This document shows, in pieces, positions 1 through 8,341 of a stretch of DNA of 51,350 nucleotides; the first letter of the stretch is position 1, and the number at the start of each line of letters is the position of its first letter. This stretch comes from an uncultured Bacteroidales bacterium. Lineage in GTDB: Bacteria > Bacteroidota > Bacteroidia > Bacteroidales > UBA932. The position numbers and the translations under genes are program-made. The stretch is taken from contig CALUTT010000035.1 of NCBI GenBank assembly GCA_944323775.1, positions 1 to 51,350 of the forward strand. Reading direction: 5' to 3'. Below the pieces are notes generated by a model, which did no database searches, was not told the DNA's origin, and worked only from the letters and a program-made list of their open reading frames with translations.

Positions 1-718
1 TGACATGGATGGTTCCGGTCTCGATACGTCCGGTAACTACGGTTCCACGTCCGGTGATTGAGAAGATGTCCTCGATAGGCATCAGGAAAGGCTTCTCGTT
101 GTCACGGACAGGAATGGGGATATATGAGTCGACAGCGTCCATGAGTTCCATGACCTTCTCGCACCACTTCGGCTCTCCGTTGAGTGCACCGAGGGCTGAG
201 CCACGGATGATAGGAGCATTGTCTCCATCGTAGTCGTATTTGTTGAGGAGCTCACGAACCTCCATCTCGACGAGGTCAAGCATCTCCTCGTCGTCAACGA
301 GGTCTACCTTGTTGAGGAAAACGACAATCTTAGGCACGTTCACCTGCCTTGCGAGAAGTACGTGCTCGTTTGTCTGAGGCATCGGACCGTCAGTTGCTGC
401 AACAACAAGGATTGCACCGTCCATCTGGGCAGCACCGGTAACCATGTTCTTCACGTAGTCGGCGTGGCCCGGGCAATCGACATGCGCATAGTGACGATTG
501 GCGGTCTGGTACTCGACGTGTGATGAGTTGATGGTGATACCGCGCTCCTTCTCCTCGGGAGCGTTGTCGATCTGGTCGAACGACTTGGCTTCGCTGAAGC
601 CCTTGTCTGCCAGCACCTTCGTGATGGCAGCGGTAAGAGTCGTCTTACCGTGGTCAACATGGCCAATTGTACCAATGTTAACGTGGGGTTTATCCCTTTT
701 GAAAACTTCTTTTGCCAT
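1..718 (-). CDS. tuf: Elongation factor Tu (partial, C-terminus outside the window)
   Basis: EF-Tu is the GTPase that delivers aminoacyl-tRNA to the ribosome. The first 239 residues are present and the rest lies beyond the left edge. The G-domain motifs are intact: P-loop GHVDHGKT at 19-26, effector-loop segment ERGITI at 59-64, DCPGH at 82-86, NKVD at 137-140. The end of the visible part (about residue 220 on, [16 protein letters not shown]) is the start of domain 2. The start is the ATG giving [16 protein letters not shown], the usual N-terminus in this phylum. It is the last gene seen of a tRNA-tuf transcription unit whose promoter lies at 1154-1184. Confidence 0.98.
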   Translation of the reverse strand, partial: MAKEVFKRDKPHVNIGTIGHVDHGKTTLTAAITKVLADKGFSEAKSFDQIDNAPEEKERGITINSSHVEYQTANRHYAHVDCPGHADYVKNMVTGAAQMDGAILVVAATDGPMPQTNEHVLLARQVNVPKIVVFLNKVDLVDDEEMLDLVEMEVRELLNKYDYDGDNAPIIRGSALGALNGEPKWCEKVMELMDAVDSYIPIPVRDNEKPFLMPIEDIFSITGRGTVVTGRIETGTIHV

Positions 719-750
719 AATATTACGTATAAAAGTTGTTGCAAAAACAA

Positions 751-768
751 GCCGGCTGAAAGACCGGC
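751..768 (-). terminator. Short GC hairpin between tRNA-Thr(GGT) and tuf, possible attenuator or processing site
   Basis: On the minus strand a 5-bp GCCGG/CCGGC stem with an 8-nt loop is followed by TTGTTTTTG. It is a weak intrinsic-terminator shape, placed where the tRNA part of the transcript ends and tuf begins. It could reduce read-through into tuf or mark an RNA processing site. The stem is short and the U-tract is interrupted. Confidence 0.3.
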
Positions 769-772
769 CTCG

Positions 773-844
<72 letters not shown>

Positions 845-850
845 AAATTG

Positions 851-922
851 AGCGGGGTAGGAGAATCGAACTCCCATTTCCAGCTTGGAAGGCTGGCGTA
901 ATAGCCATTATACAAACCCCGC
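851..922 (-). tRNA. tRNA-Gly (anticodon TCC)
   Basis: The minus strand gives acceptor GCGGGGT/ACCCCGC, anticodon stem CCAGC/GCTGG around loop CTTCCAA (anticodon TCC), and a T-loop TTCGATT. CCA is not encoded. Its position between Tyr and Thr(GGT) matches glyT of E. coli. Confidence 0.97.
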
Positions 923-948
923 TAGTGGAAGAGAATCTTCCGGATGTG

Positions 949-1030
949 TGGGCAAGGATGGATTCGAACCACCGAAGGTAAAACCAGCAGATTTACAGTC
1001 TGCCCCATTTGGCCACTCTGGTACTTGCCC
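949..1030 (-). tRNA. tRNA-Tyr (anticodon GTA)
   Basis: An 82-nt tRNA with a long variable arm, as expected for bacterial tRNA-Tyr. Acceptor GGGCAAG/CTTGCCC, anticodon stem GCAGA/TCTGC around CTGTAAA (anticodon GTA), T-loop TTCGAAT. The discriminator base is A and CCA is not encoded. Confidence 0.97.
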
Positions 1031-1044
1031 TTGTTTTGCTGATG

Positions 1045-1118
1045 AGCCGATGGAGGGAGTCGAACCCACGACCTCGAGATTACAAATCACGCGCTCTCGC
1101 CAACTGAGCTACATCGGC
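1045..1118 (-). tRNA. tRNA-Thr (anticodon TGT)
   Basis: First gene of the tRNA-tuf unit. Acceptor GCCGATG/CATCGGC, D-arm GCTC/GAGC, anticodon stem CGTGA/TCACG around TTTGTAA (anticodon TGT), T-loop TTCGACT. CCA is not encoded. It starts about 36 nt downstream of the -7 box at 1154-1161. Confidence 0.97.
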
Positions 1119-1153
1119 AGTAGTTATTTCAAAGCCCCTAACACAAGGGATTG

Positions 1154-1184
1154 CAAAGATAGGCATTTTTTATTATTCTCCAAA
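1154..1184 (-). promoter_or_regulatory. Promoter of the tRNA-tuf unit
   Basis: Minus strand: TTTG (1184-1181), 19 nt, TATCTTTG (1161-1154), a full match to the Bacteroidetes -33/-7 consensus. The -33 half lies inside the last codons of dxs, so dxs and the tRNA unit are packed end to end on the same strand. Confidence 0.8.
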
Positions 1185-3041
1185 TACTTTCTGCAAACTT
1201 TTTTTAATTCCTTGATAATCGATGCCGCATTCCGCAAGTTGGCGTGACTGCCTTGCCTGCATAATGAACCTGTCGGGAATGCCTATGCCGTGTATGTCAA
1301 GCTTGTAGTTTCTTGACATTGCGTACTCGCATACAGCACCGTAGAGACCTCCCATGAGTGATCCGTCTTCAACGGTAATGACAGTCCCGTATCGGGATGC
1401 GATATCGTCAAGCGCCTCAGTGTCAAGCGGCTTTATGAATCTGAAGTTGTATACTCCTACTCTTCCTCCGAACTCGGAGGCTGCCTTGAGGGCGTCCATC
1501 GTTACAGGTCCGCAGCTGATAACTGCGACGTCGCTTCCCTCGAGCAGCCGTTCCGCCTTTCCGGTGGGTATCTCCTCGAAGGAGGCATTTCTCCAGTCGC
1601 TCCCGTGTCCCATGCCGCGTGGATACCTTATAATATAGGGGCCTGATGTGTACCGGTATGCGGAGTACATCAGCCTCTTGAGCTCAGTCTCGTCCTTGGG
1701 ACTGCTGATGACAATTCCCGGAATGCTGCGGTATGCGGCCATGTCGAACGCTCCCTGGTGCGTGGCTCCGTCTTCCCCGACGAGCCCTGCTCTGTCAAAG
1801 CACAGTACGACGGGAAGCCTTTGCAGTGCGACATCGTGTATGATCTGGTCGTAGGCCCTCTGGGAAAACGCCGAGTATATGTTGCAGAACGGCTTGAGCC
1901 CTCCGGCGGCAAGCCCCGCCGCAAATGTAACGGCATGCTCTTCTTCGATGCCGACGTCAAAGAACTGCCCCGGCCTGCGTGCGGCGAGTATGTTCATTCC
2001 GCATCCCTGGGCCATGGCGGGTGTTATGCCTACCACTTTGGGGTCCTTTTCCGCAAGGGTTGCGAGAACTTCTCCGAACACGTCCTGATAGCGGTCGTAT
2101 CTGTGTTCAGTTCCTGTCCTTTCGCCTGTGAGCGGGTTGAACTTGCCGGGAGCATGCCATGTTACTGGGTCTTTTTCCGCGTATTCATATCCTTTGCCCT
2201 TTACGGTCATGCAGTGCAGAATGCGCGGGCCGTCCATGTCCTTGAGTTTCCGCAGGGCACGTACGACTTCGTGAATGTTGTTGCCGTCAATTGGCCCGAA
2301 ATACCTTATTCCAAGCGACTCGAACAGGTCTCCTCCTGTCCTTTTGACGAACCACGACTTGAGACTGCGGACCCATCTCTGGATGAATCCTCTGAACTGT
2401 CCATCACCCAGCATGTCCCATACTCTGGCCTTAAGCCTGTTGTATGATGCGCTGGTCGTGATATTCAGCAGGTAGTCGTGCATCGCGCCAATGTTTTTCT
2501 CGATCGACTGGTTGTTGTCGTTGAGTATGGTCAGCAGGTCGGCATGGCTGGAACCTGTGTTGTTCAGCCCTTCGAAGGCAAGCCCGCCCGTCATAGCTCC
2601 GTCGCCGATGAGTGCGATGACCTTTCTGTGCAGCCCCTGCAGCCTTGCGGCATGCGCGAATCCGAGAGCGGCGGATATTGATGTTGACGAATGGCCTACG
2701 CCGAAGCAGTCATATTCGCTTTCGTCCCGGTTGGGGAATCCGCTGATGCCGCCTTCTGTCCTCAGAGTCCTGAATGCCTCGCGTCTGCCGGTAAGGATTT
2801 TATGTGCGTAGGCCTGATGCCCGACGTCGAATACCAGTTTGTCGTCCGGGGTATCGAAGACATAGTGGATCCCGACTATCAGTTCGACGGCACCGAGGCT
2901 GGATGCGAGGTGCCCTGGAGTGACGGAACAGCATTCGATTATGTATGAACGCAATTCGCCGCACAACTTCTCGAGCTGCGCCATATCCAGTTTCCTGAGA
3001 TCCTTCGGGGAGTCTATCTTGTCGAGCAATTCGTATTTCAT
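1173..3041 (-). CDS. dxs: 1-deoxy-D-xylulose-5-phosphate synthase
   Basis: Thiamine-diphosphate enzyme that condenses pyruvate and glyceraldehyde 3-phosphate in the first step of the MEP isoprenoid pathway; cytosolic. The 622 residues match the family length. Visible motifs: HLASSLG near 44-50, FDVGHQAYAHK at 71-81, the ThDP/Mg-binding GDGAMTGG at 146-153, and in the transketolase-like second domain EEEHAVTFAAGLA and FCFDRAGLVGEDGATHQG-type residues. The ATG overlaps the stop of the upstream MFS gene as ATGA, so translation is probably coupled. It is the last gene of the probable ssb-MFS-MFS-dxs run. Confidence 0.97.
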   Translation of the reverse strand: MKYELLDKIDSPKDLRKLDMAQLEKLCGELRSYIIECCSVTPGHLASSLGAVELIVGIHYVFDTPDDKLVFDVGHQAYAHKILTGRREAFRTLRTEGGISGFPNRDESEYDCFGVGHSSTSISAALGFAHAARLQGLHRKVIALIGDGAMTGGLAFEGLNNTGSSHADLLTILNDNNQSIEKNIGAMHDYLLNITTSASYNRLKARVWDMLGDGQFRGFIQRWVRSLKSWFVKRTGGDLFESLGIRYFGPIDGNNIHEVVRALRKLKDMDGPRILHCMTVKGKGYEYAEKDPVTWHAPGKFNPLTGERTGTEHRYDRYQDVFGEVLATLAEKDPKVVGITPAMAQGCGMNILAARRPGQFFDVGIEEEHAVTFAAGLAAGGLKPFCNIYSAFSQRAYDQIIHDVALQRLPVVLCFDRAGLVGEDGATHQGAFDMAAYRSIPGIVISSPKDETELKRLMYSAYRYTSGPYIIRYPRGMGHGSDWRNASFEEIPTGKAERLLEGSDVAVISCGPVTMDALKAASEFGGRVGVYNFRFIKPLDTEALDDIASRYGTVITVEDGSLMGGLYGAVCEYAMSRNYKLDIHGIGIPDRFIMQARQSRQLAECGIDYQGIKKSLQKVFGE

Positions 3042-4378
3042 TCGCCGCTCCTTACATCCATTTTAAGTTCGGGGTGCCTCTTGGATGACCGCATGAGCAT
3101 AGTGGCCACGATTACTGCGAGGCAGCCCAGTCCTATGAATATGAATTCCGCCTTCACTGCGGCATCGGTCCCGTTCCCGTTCATGAATATCCTCCCGACG
3201 AATACCGGGACCAGAAGCATTCCCATGTTCTGTATCCAGTAAAGCAGCGAGTAGGCAGTGCCAAGGTTCTTCTCCGGAATGATCTTCGGGACAGTAGGCC
3301 ACATGGCCGAGGGTACGAGGGAATATCCGATTCCCAGTATCGCTATTGAGAAATACCCCCAGAACGGTACGCCCTGAGGGGCGAATCCGAGAAGAAGGTG
3401 TGCACACAGTACGAGGACGGACCCTGCAGTCATCCATACCGTAGCCTTGCCGACCCTGTCCACGAGGGCTCCGAAAAGCGGAGTGAAGATGACCGTGAAG
3501 AAAGGTATCATCGAGACTACCCATTTCGCACCGTCCAGGTCCATCCCGAAACGCGGGATTACGATCGAGGTCGCGAATTTCTTGAAAGATATTATGCAGC
3601 AGTAGAAGAATACGCACAGCAGGGCCGTCATGATGAATCTCGGGTTCCCCAGGACCCTGAGAATGTCGGCAAAGCGGAAACGGTCTTCTTCTCTTGACGG
3701 CCGTTCAGGCCCCGAATCCCTGCTGTCGCGGTCGAATCGCGAATCCATCGCGACGAACACCCCCCAGAGAAGAACCCCGGCAAATATCAGCATCAGTCCG
3801 GCGAGAGCCGGTCTTGATGTTTCCGCGAGTGTGTACATCTCGCCAGGAGCCTTCTGGGATACAAGTATCGGTGAGAGTATGAATGCCGTAGCAGTACCCA
3901 GCCTCGCGACGGCGACCTGTGCCCCCATAGCGAATGCCACGTTCCTGCCCTTGAACCATTTGGCGATCGAGCGGGTCACGGCCACTCCGCTGATTTCGCT
4001 GCCAAGCCCGAAAAGCATGCACCCCGCATAGGCTATCGCAAGGGAAGCCCGCGGTTCCAGCCCGCTGCGCAGGGCAAGGTAGACGGTGGCCGCGCCGGCC
4101 GCCATAAGTCCGATGAACACGGATCCTACGACTCTGACTCCGAACATGTCAAGCAGAATGCCGCACACGACAAGGCCCCCGCAGACACACAGGAAACTGT
4201 AGCCTCCGGCATAGAAGCCGTAGTCGGCACTGTCCCATCCCAGCTCAAGATTCTCCGGATGCTGGAATATCTGCGACAGGGTCGAGAACATGTCGTCGAA
4301 GAAGTAGGATGCGAACATCGGCACCATCAGGCACACGAGCGCAATCCAGCAGTTCGCCTTGGCTCTACTTGCTGTCAT
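3038..4378 (-). CDS. MFS transporter, tandem copy 2
   Basis: A 446-residue polytopic inner-membrane protein of the major facilitator superfamily, with about 12 hydrophobic segments. The loop between TM2 and TM3 carries GILLDMFGVRVVG, an MFS motif-A-like sequence, repeated in the second half as GALVDRVGKATVWM. The segment IAKWFKGRNVAFAMGAQVAVARLG aligns directly with the neighbouring transporter (IAKWFKGKEMALAMG...), so the two are ancient tandem duplicates. Its stop overlaps the dxs start by 4 nt and it lies 13 nt after the other transporter. The substrate cannot be read from the sequence; the family looks closest to the MFSD1-like group, which is a weak inference. Confidence 0.88.
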   Translation of the reverse strand: MTASRAKANCWIALVCLMVPMFASYFFDDMFSTLSQIFQHPENLELGWDSADYGFYAGGYSFLCVCGGLVVCGILLDMFGVRVVGSVFIGLMAAGAATVYLALRSGLEPRASLAIAYAGCMLFGLGSEISGVAVTRSIAKWFKGRNVAFAMGAQVAVARLGTATAFILSPILVSQKAPGEMYTLAETSRPALAGLMLIFAGVLLWGVFVAMDSRFDRDSRDSGPERPSREEDRFRFADILRVLGNPRFIMTALLCVFFYCCIISFKKFATSIVIPRFGMDLDGAKWVVSMIPFFTVIFTPLFGALVDRVGKATVWMTAGSVLVLCAHLLLGFAPQGVPFWGYFSIAILGIGYSLVPSAMWPTVPKIIPEKNLGTAYSLLYWIQNMGMLLVPVFVGRIFMNGNGTDAAVKAEFIFIGLGCLAVIVATMLMRSSKRHPELKMDVRSGE

Positions 4379-4391
4379 CGTTCACGAAACG

Positions 4392-5786
4392 TCATTTCTG
4401 TATGTTGGGCAGCTCCAGTCCGTATCCTTTCTTCTTGTCCTCGGCTTTCAGGTAAATGCTGAAAATGAAAGCAAGCACTCCGAAGCATGAGAATACGACC
4501 ATGGGTATCACATAGCCTCCGGTCGATTCGCGCAGGTGTCCGATTATGGACGGAACGAGGCAGAGTCCGATATTCTGGACCCAGAAAATCAGGCAGTATG
4601 CGCTGCCGAGTATCTTCTCGTCAATTATCTTGGGCACGCTGGGCCAAAGAGCCGCAGGGACGAGAGAGAAGCTCACTCCGAGCACTACTACCAGCAGTAC
4701 CGCAAACCACTGCTTGGGGAATGCGGGCAGCACGAATGCAAAGCACAGATGGCAGACTATCATCGTAGCGGCGCCGGCCATCAGCATCGAGGCTCCTTTC
4801 CCCTTGTGGTCCAGGAAGATTCCCAGTACGGGAGTCAGCACCATTGCGAGGAAGGGGAAGAAGCTGAAGATACGGCTTGCCTCTGCCGCGTCAATGTCCA
4901 GCGTAACCTCGAGCATGTTGGGGGCATAGCGCTGGAACGGGAAAATGGCGCTGTAGTACAGCACGCACAGCAGGGCTACAAGCCAGAACATCTTGCTGCG
5001 GAAGATTGCCCCGAGATCGGAGATGTGGAATTCGTCTTCGGGGGATTTTTCGTCGGTCGCGAGTCCGGCCTGAATAAGCTGCTTGTCAAGGCGTGTGTCC
5101 ATCACGCTGAATATCAGGAAGTTCATCAGTCCTATGCAAAGGAGGCACCCGCAGACGAGTATTGCCGGAACTACCGTGTCACCTGCATCGATGATGCCGT
5201 CGGCGTTGCCGAACTTGTCGGCTATCATGGGAGACAGCCACATCACCGCGGTGACACCAAGCCTGGCTATCGCCATCTCGAGTCCCATTGCGAGGGCCAT
5301 TTCCTTGCCCTTGAACCATTTGGCAATAGCCTTTGACACTGTTGTGCCCGCCATCTCGCATCCGCACCCGAATATCATGAATCCGAGGCAGGCGAGCTTG
5401 GCGCTGCCTGGGAGAGCCGTCCACCAGCTTCCGAGCCAGCCGCACAGCGCTGTTCCCTGGAACCACTCGCTTACTGCGATGAATTTCACCGCGGCGCCGA
5501 TAACCATCAGCGAAGCTGACAGTGTTCCGGTGAACCTTACGCCCATCTTGTCAAGTATTATTCCTGCAAGAATAAGGAATCCAAGTACGTTGAGAATGTA
5601 TTCGGATGACGCGTAGGTTCCGAACGCTCCGCCGTCCCATCCTCTCTGGCTGCCTATGAGTGACTGCAGGGGAGAGAGTACGTCAACGAACATGTATGCG
5701 AAGAACATCATCAGGGCGATAAGTATGAGCGCCGCCCATCTTGCTGCCGGATAGTCGTTCAGTAGTTTTCTTGTCTGTGCTACCAT
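4392..5786 (-). CDS. MFS transporter, tandem copy 1
   Basis: A 464-residue inner-membrane major facilitator protein with about 12 hydrophobic segments. It has motif-A-like GIILDKMGVRFTG and, in the second half, GIFLDHKGKGASM, and shares WPSVPKIIDEKILGSAYCLIFWVQNIG with copy 2 (WPTVPKIIPEKNLGTAYSLLYWIQNMG). The ATG start gives MVAQTRKLLNDYPAARWAAL. It lies 28 nt after ssb on the same strand and 13 nt before copy 2, with no terminator on either side. The substrate is unknown. The pairing suggests either two related substrates or a heteromeric pair. Confidence 0.88.
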   Translation of the reverse strand: MVAQTRKLLNDYPAARWAALILIALMMFFAYMFVDVLSPLQSLIGSQRGWDGGAFGTYASSEYILNVLGFLILAGIILDKMGVRFTGTLSASLMVIGAAVKFIAVSEWFQGTALCGWLGSWWTALPGSAKLACLGFMIFGCGCEMAGTTVSKAIAKWFKGKEMALAMGLEMAIARLGVTAVMWLSPMIADKFGNADGIIDAGDTVVPAILVCGCLLCIGLMNFLIFSVMDTRLDKQLIQAGLATDEKSPEDEFHISDLGAIFRSKMFWLVALLCVLYYSAIFPFQRYAPNMLEVTLDIDAAEASRIFSFFPFLAMVLTPVLGIFLDHKGKGASMLMAGAATMIVCHLCFAFVLPAFPKQWFAVLLVVVLGVSFSLVPAALWPSVPKIIDEKILGSAYCLIFWVQNIGLCLVPSIIGHLRESTGGYVIPMVVFSCFGVLAFIFSIYLKAEDKKKGYGLELPNIQK

Positions 5787-5813
5787 TTTCTGTCAGGTGT
5801 GTTATGTTTTGAA

Positions 5814-6317
5814 CTAGAAAGGAAGGTCGTCTTCCGGATCAGTGGCCTGTGAGGCCGGTCCGGCGGGCATTGCTGTCTGGGGCTGGACGGGAGCCTGGTA
5901 TTGCTGCTGGCGTGCAGGAGCCTGGTACTGCTGTCCGGCGGGCTGGTACGGTGCGTCCTGCTGCTGTCCGTCCCTCTTTCCCAGCAGCTGAAGGCTGTCG
6001 GCATTGATTTCGGTGGTGTATCTCTTGGCTCCGCTCTGGTCATTCCAGCTTCTGGTCCTGAGCTTCCCCTCGATGTACAGCTGCGTACCCTTGTGTACGA
6101 AGCGCTCGACTATGTCGGCCGGCTGGCCCCATGCCACGATGTTGTGCCATTCCGTGTTTTCACGCATCTCACCGCTGCGGTCCCTGTATCTTTCGGTTGT
6201 CGCAAGAGTGAATGTCGCGACCTTCCTTGCCTGCGCATTCTGTGCGCCTCCTTCCAGGTAACGGACCTCGGGTTCTTTCCCGACGTTACCTATCAGCATT
6301 ACCTTGTTGAGTGACAT
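5814..6317 (-). CDS. ssb: Single-stranded DNA-binding protein
   Basis: Binds single-stranded DNA in replication, recombination and repair. The OB fold occupies roughly residues 1-110 (MSLNKVMLIGNVGKEPEVRY, then NTEWHNIVAWG). A Gln/Pro-rich flexible linker with repeated QYQAP blocks follows, and the protein ends in the acidic tip DPEDDLPF, the docking signal for SSB partner proteins. The 167 residues are ordinary for the family. It is transcribed away from aroK; the region between them holds a perfect inverted repeat (6342-6364). recJ, another genome-maintenance gene, is nearby but not in the same unit. Confidence 0.97.
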   Translation of the reverse strand: MSLNKVMLIGNVGKEPEVRYLEGGAQNAQARKVATFTLATTERYRDRSGEMRENTEWHNIVAWGQPADIVERFVHKGTQLYIEGKLRTRSWNDQSGAKRYTTEINADSLQLLGKRDGQQQDAPYQPAGQQYQAPARQQQYQAPVQPQTAMPAGPASQATDPEDDLPF

Positions 6318-6341
6318 TTCAGTCTATTTTTAATTTTTCCA

Positions 6342-6364
6342 ATATTGCAAACAAATTGCAATAT
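6342..6364. promoter_or_regulatory. 9-bp perfect inverted repeat in the ssb/aroK divergent region, candidate operator
   Basis: ATATTGCAA (6342-6350), 5-nt spacer, TTGCAATAT (6356-6364). It is the only strong dyad between the divergent ssb and aroK starts. Its right half covers the ATTG at 6355-6358, which sits 20 nt upstream of GAAATTTG (6379-6386), the best -7-like box for aroK. A protein bound here would cover that -33 position. Confidence 0.5.
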
Positions 6365-6386
6365 ACTGATTTTTTTGTGAAATTTG
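6355..6386 (+). promoter_or_regulatory. Possible aroK promoter
   Basis: ATTG (6355-6358), 20 nt, GAAATTTG (6379-6386). The spacing is right and the 3' half of the -7 box (TTTG) is present, but TA is replaced by GA and TTTG by ATTG, so it is a weak match. Confidence 0.35.
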
Positions 6387-6406
6387 TCCATGTTATGGGA
6401 CTAAAA

Positions 6407-6907
6407 ATGAAGACGCTTTGCCTTGCGGGGTTCATGGGCAGCGGCAAGAGCAGTGTGGGGAAGTGTCTTGCGCGCATGCTGGACGCCCGTTTCGATGACC
6501 TCGATGATCTTGTGGTCGAGACGTCGGGGAAGGGGATACGCGAACTTTTCGCTGAAGGCGAGGAGTATTTCCGCCGTGCGGAGCATGAGGCTCTGCGCAC
6601 ATATCTGGAATCCGGCTCCGCATCGCCGCGTGTGCTTGCCCTGGGAGGCGGAACACTTTGCTGGCGCCCTTCCCGCGACATACTGTTCTCATCTGCAGAC
6701 GTCGTTACGGTATACCTGCGCGCCTCCCTGCAGACGATACTCGAAAGGGTGGGGTCGTCTGATCCGTCAAGGCCGCTTTATTCCAGGGCCCGGACCCTGT
6801 ATGCCGAGCGCCAGACTCTTTATGCGATGGCGCCCTTTGCCGTAGAAACAGACGGAAAGGATGTCATGGAAGTTGCGGCGGAAATCAGAGATATGCTTTT
6901 CGCATAG
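6407..6907 (+). CDS. aroK: Shikimate kinase
   Basis: Phosphorylates shikimate at the 3-hydroxyl with ATP, the fifth step of the shikimate pathway; cytosolic. It begins MKTLCLAGFMGSGKSSVGK, in which GFMGSGKS is the P-loop; DLDDLV holds the shikimate-binding Asp; FAEGEEYFRRAEHEAL is the shikimate-binding region; LALGGGT is the Walker-B-like motif; and SRPLY contains the lid Arg. At 166 residues the length is normal. The ATG at 6407 is chosen because the family starts a few residues before the P-loop; ATG 6395 would add MGLK and is possible. The 3' end overlaps the convergent aroE gene by 23 bp. Confidence 0.95.
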   Translation: MKTLCLAGFMGSGKSSVGKCLARMLDARFDDLDDLVVETSGKGIRELFAEGEEYFRRAEHEALRTYLESGSASPRVLALGGGTLCWRPSRDILFSSADVVTVYLRASLQTILERVGSSDPSRPLYSRARTLYAERQTLYAMAPFAVETDGKDVMEVAAEIRDMLFA

Positions 6908-7547
6908 CCTCGACATCCGGCTTTTCACCTGTCATTATCGAGTATCCGAACACTGCCTGGAGCAGATGCCATCTCGTTCCGGGGATATATCCTTTGCGGC
7001 CGCTCAGGCACGGGTCTTTGTAGTTGGCCTCAAGCAGGTGGGTGCATTCAATCCTTTCCATGCCCTCGACTGCCCGGGGCAGGGTATATATGACAGTGTC
7101 GGCCTTTACTTGCCTCTCTGCGAGCTCGGCATGCCTGAACACCGATGTCTCGAGTCCGAGGTCCTCGGCTGCCGCCAGCGCGGCCTTCCCGGCGCCTCCG
7201 AGCCCTATGACAGCAACTCTTCCTCCTCCGCATTCTTCCAGTATGGCCTTTACGGCAAGATAGTCGGAATTGTATGCGGCCACGCCGCGAGGAGTCTTCA
7301 GACACAGGTTCGTGGCTCTGCATCTTTCGCATTCCGGACTTTTCCAGTCTGCGGCTTCGAAGGCGTCCTGCTTGAAAGGTGCCGTGACGTTAATGGCCCT
7401 GTAGCCTTCGACAAAGCGTTTCCAGGCTTCGCCGAAGACGGTCTCTTCTATTAGGTCATAGGGGTAGCGGCTCCCGAACGCGGCACCGAAGAGCCTGGGG
7501 CTCAGAGAATGCCTGATGGGATTCCCTATCAGTCCGAACCTGTCCAT
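6885..7547 (-). CDS. aroE: Shikimate dehydrogenase (short form)
   Basis: NADPH-dependent reduction of 3-dehydroshikimate to shikimate, the step before shikimate kinase. The N-terminal substrate domain has GNPIRHSLSP (substrate-binding Ser pair) and NVTAPFK (catalytic Lys). The Asp of the usual NTD motif is present as YNSD. The Rossmann domain has AVIGLGGAGKAA. At 220 residues it is shorter than the common ~250-280. The Gly-containing segment that usually follows NTD is replaced by YLAV, a family-level deviation. It follows the SpoU methyltransferase by 11 nt, so it is probably expressed with lysS and that gene. It converges on aroK with a 23-bp overlap. Confidence 0.93.
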   Translation of the reverse strand: MDRFGLIGNPIRHSLSPRLFGAAFGSRYPYDLIEETVFGEAWKRFVEGYRAINVTAPFKQDAFEAADWKSPECERCRATNLCLKTPRGVAAYNSDYLAVKAILEECGGGRVAVIGLGGAGKAALAAAEDLGLETSVFRHAELAERQVKADTVIYTLPRAVEGMERIECTHLLEANYKDPCLSGRKGYIPGTRWHLLQAVFGYSIMTGEKPDVEAMRKAYL

Positions 7548-7558
7548 CGTTTATTTCG

Positions 7559-8341
7559 TTAATGGTTATTCTGTCTTTGCCTTACGGCCTCGTATAGAAG
7601 TATCGACGCCGACACCGATACGTTCAGAGAGTCGAGCCTTCCCAGCATCGGAATCCTGATCTTTGCATCGGAAGCTTCCCTCCAGGGTGTGGAGAGCCCT
7701 TTGTCTTCGGTCCCCATCACAATCGCGGTGGGCCCTGTCATGGGGCAGTCGTAATATGGAGTGGAGTCCTGCAGCTGGGCCGTGAGAATCCTGATGCCTC
7801 TCTGCCTTAGGAAGGAAATTGCTTCGGAGCCTGCGCACACGGCGGTCTGCACTGTGAACACTGCTCCGAGCGAGGCTCTTATCAGGTTCGGGTTATAGAG
7901 GTCTGTCCTCGGATCGCACACTATGAGGGCGTCGGCTCCGGCTGCATCGCAGGTCCTGAGCACGGCACCGAGGTTGCCGGGCTTCTCTACACTTTCCAGT
8001 ACAGCAATCAGCGGGTTGCAGCCGAGCTGAAGGTCTTCAAGGCTGTGCCCCGAAGACCGGACTTCCGCAATGATCCCTTCGGTTCCTCCGCGGTACGCGA
8101 TTTTCCCGTACAGGTCTTTTCCGACTATTACGTTCCGGCAGCCCGGGAAACTCTCGGTCCCGGCTATCTCAGGGCACAGGAACACCGTGTCGGCCTTATA
8201 GCCTGAGTTAAGACAGTGCTCGATCTCTCTTCGGCCTTCCACTACGAAAAGCCCGCTCTCTTTCCTTTCCGACGCCTTCGCCTGGAGTAGGAGAAGACGC
8301 CGGATTTTGGGATTGGATGCAGATGTTATGGTTTCAGTCAC
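7559..8341 (-). CDS. SpoU/TrmH-family RNA 2'-O-methyltransferase
   Basis: A 260-residue SAM-dependent RNA ribose methyltransferase. The N-terminal ~95 residues ([12 protein letters not shown]...[13 protein letters not shown]) form the RNA-binding substrate domain typical of 23S rRNA methyltransferases of this group. The C-terminal trefoil-knot domain has motif 1 [17 protein letters not shown], motif 2 [11 protein letters not shown] and motif 3 [22 protein letters not shown]. Which nucleotide is modified cannot be read from the sequence. The ATG overlaps the lysS stop (ATGA), so translation is coupled to lysS. A second, smaller member of the superfamily is at 41254-41796. Confidence 0.93.
   Translation of the reverse strand: MTETITSASNPKIRRLLLLQAKASERKESGLFVVEGRREIEHCLNSGYKADTVFLCPEIAGTESFPGCRNVIVGKDLYGKIAYRGGTEGIIAEVRSSGHSLEDLQLGCNPLIAVLESVEKPGNLGAVLRTCDAAGADALIVCDPRTDLYNPNLIRASLGAVFTVQTAVCAGSEAISFLRQRGIRILTAQLQDSTPYYDCPMTGPTAIVMGTEDKGLSTPWREASDAKIRIPMLGRLDSLNVSVSASILLYEAVRQRQNNH

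Noticed and set aside
1135-1149. dxs terminator
   Set aside because: Only a 4-bp CCCT/AGGG stem and no T-run; too weak to annotate.
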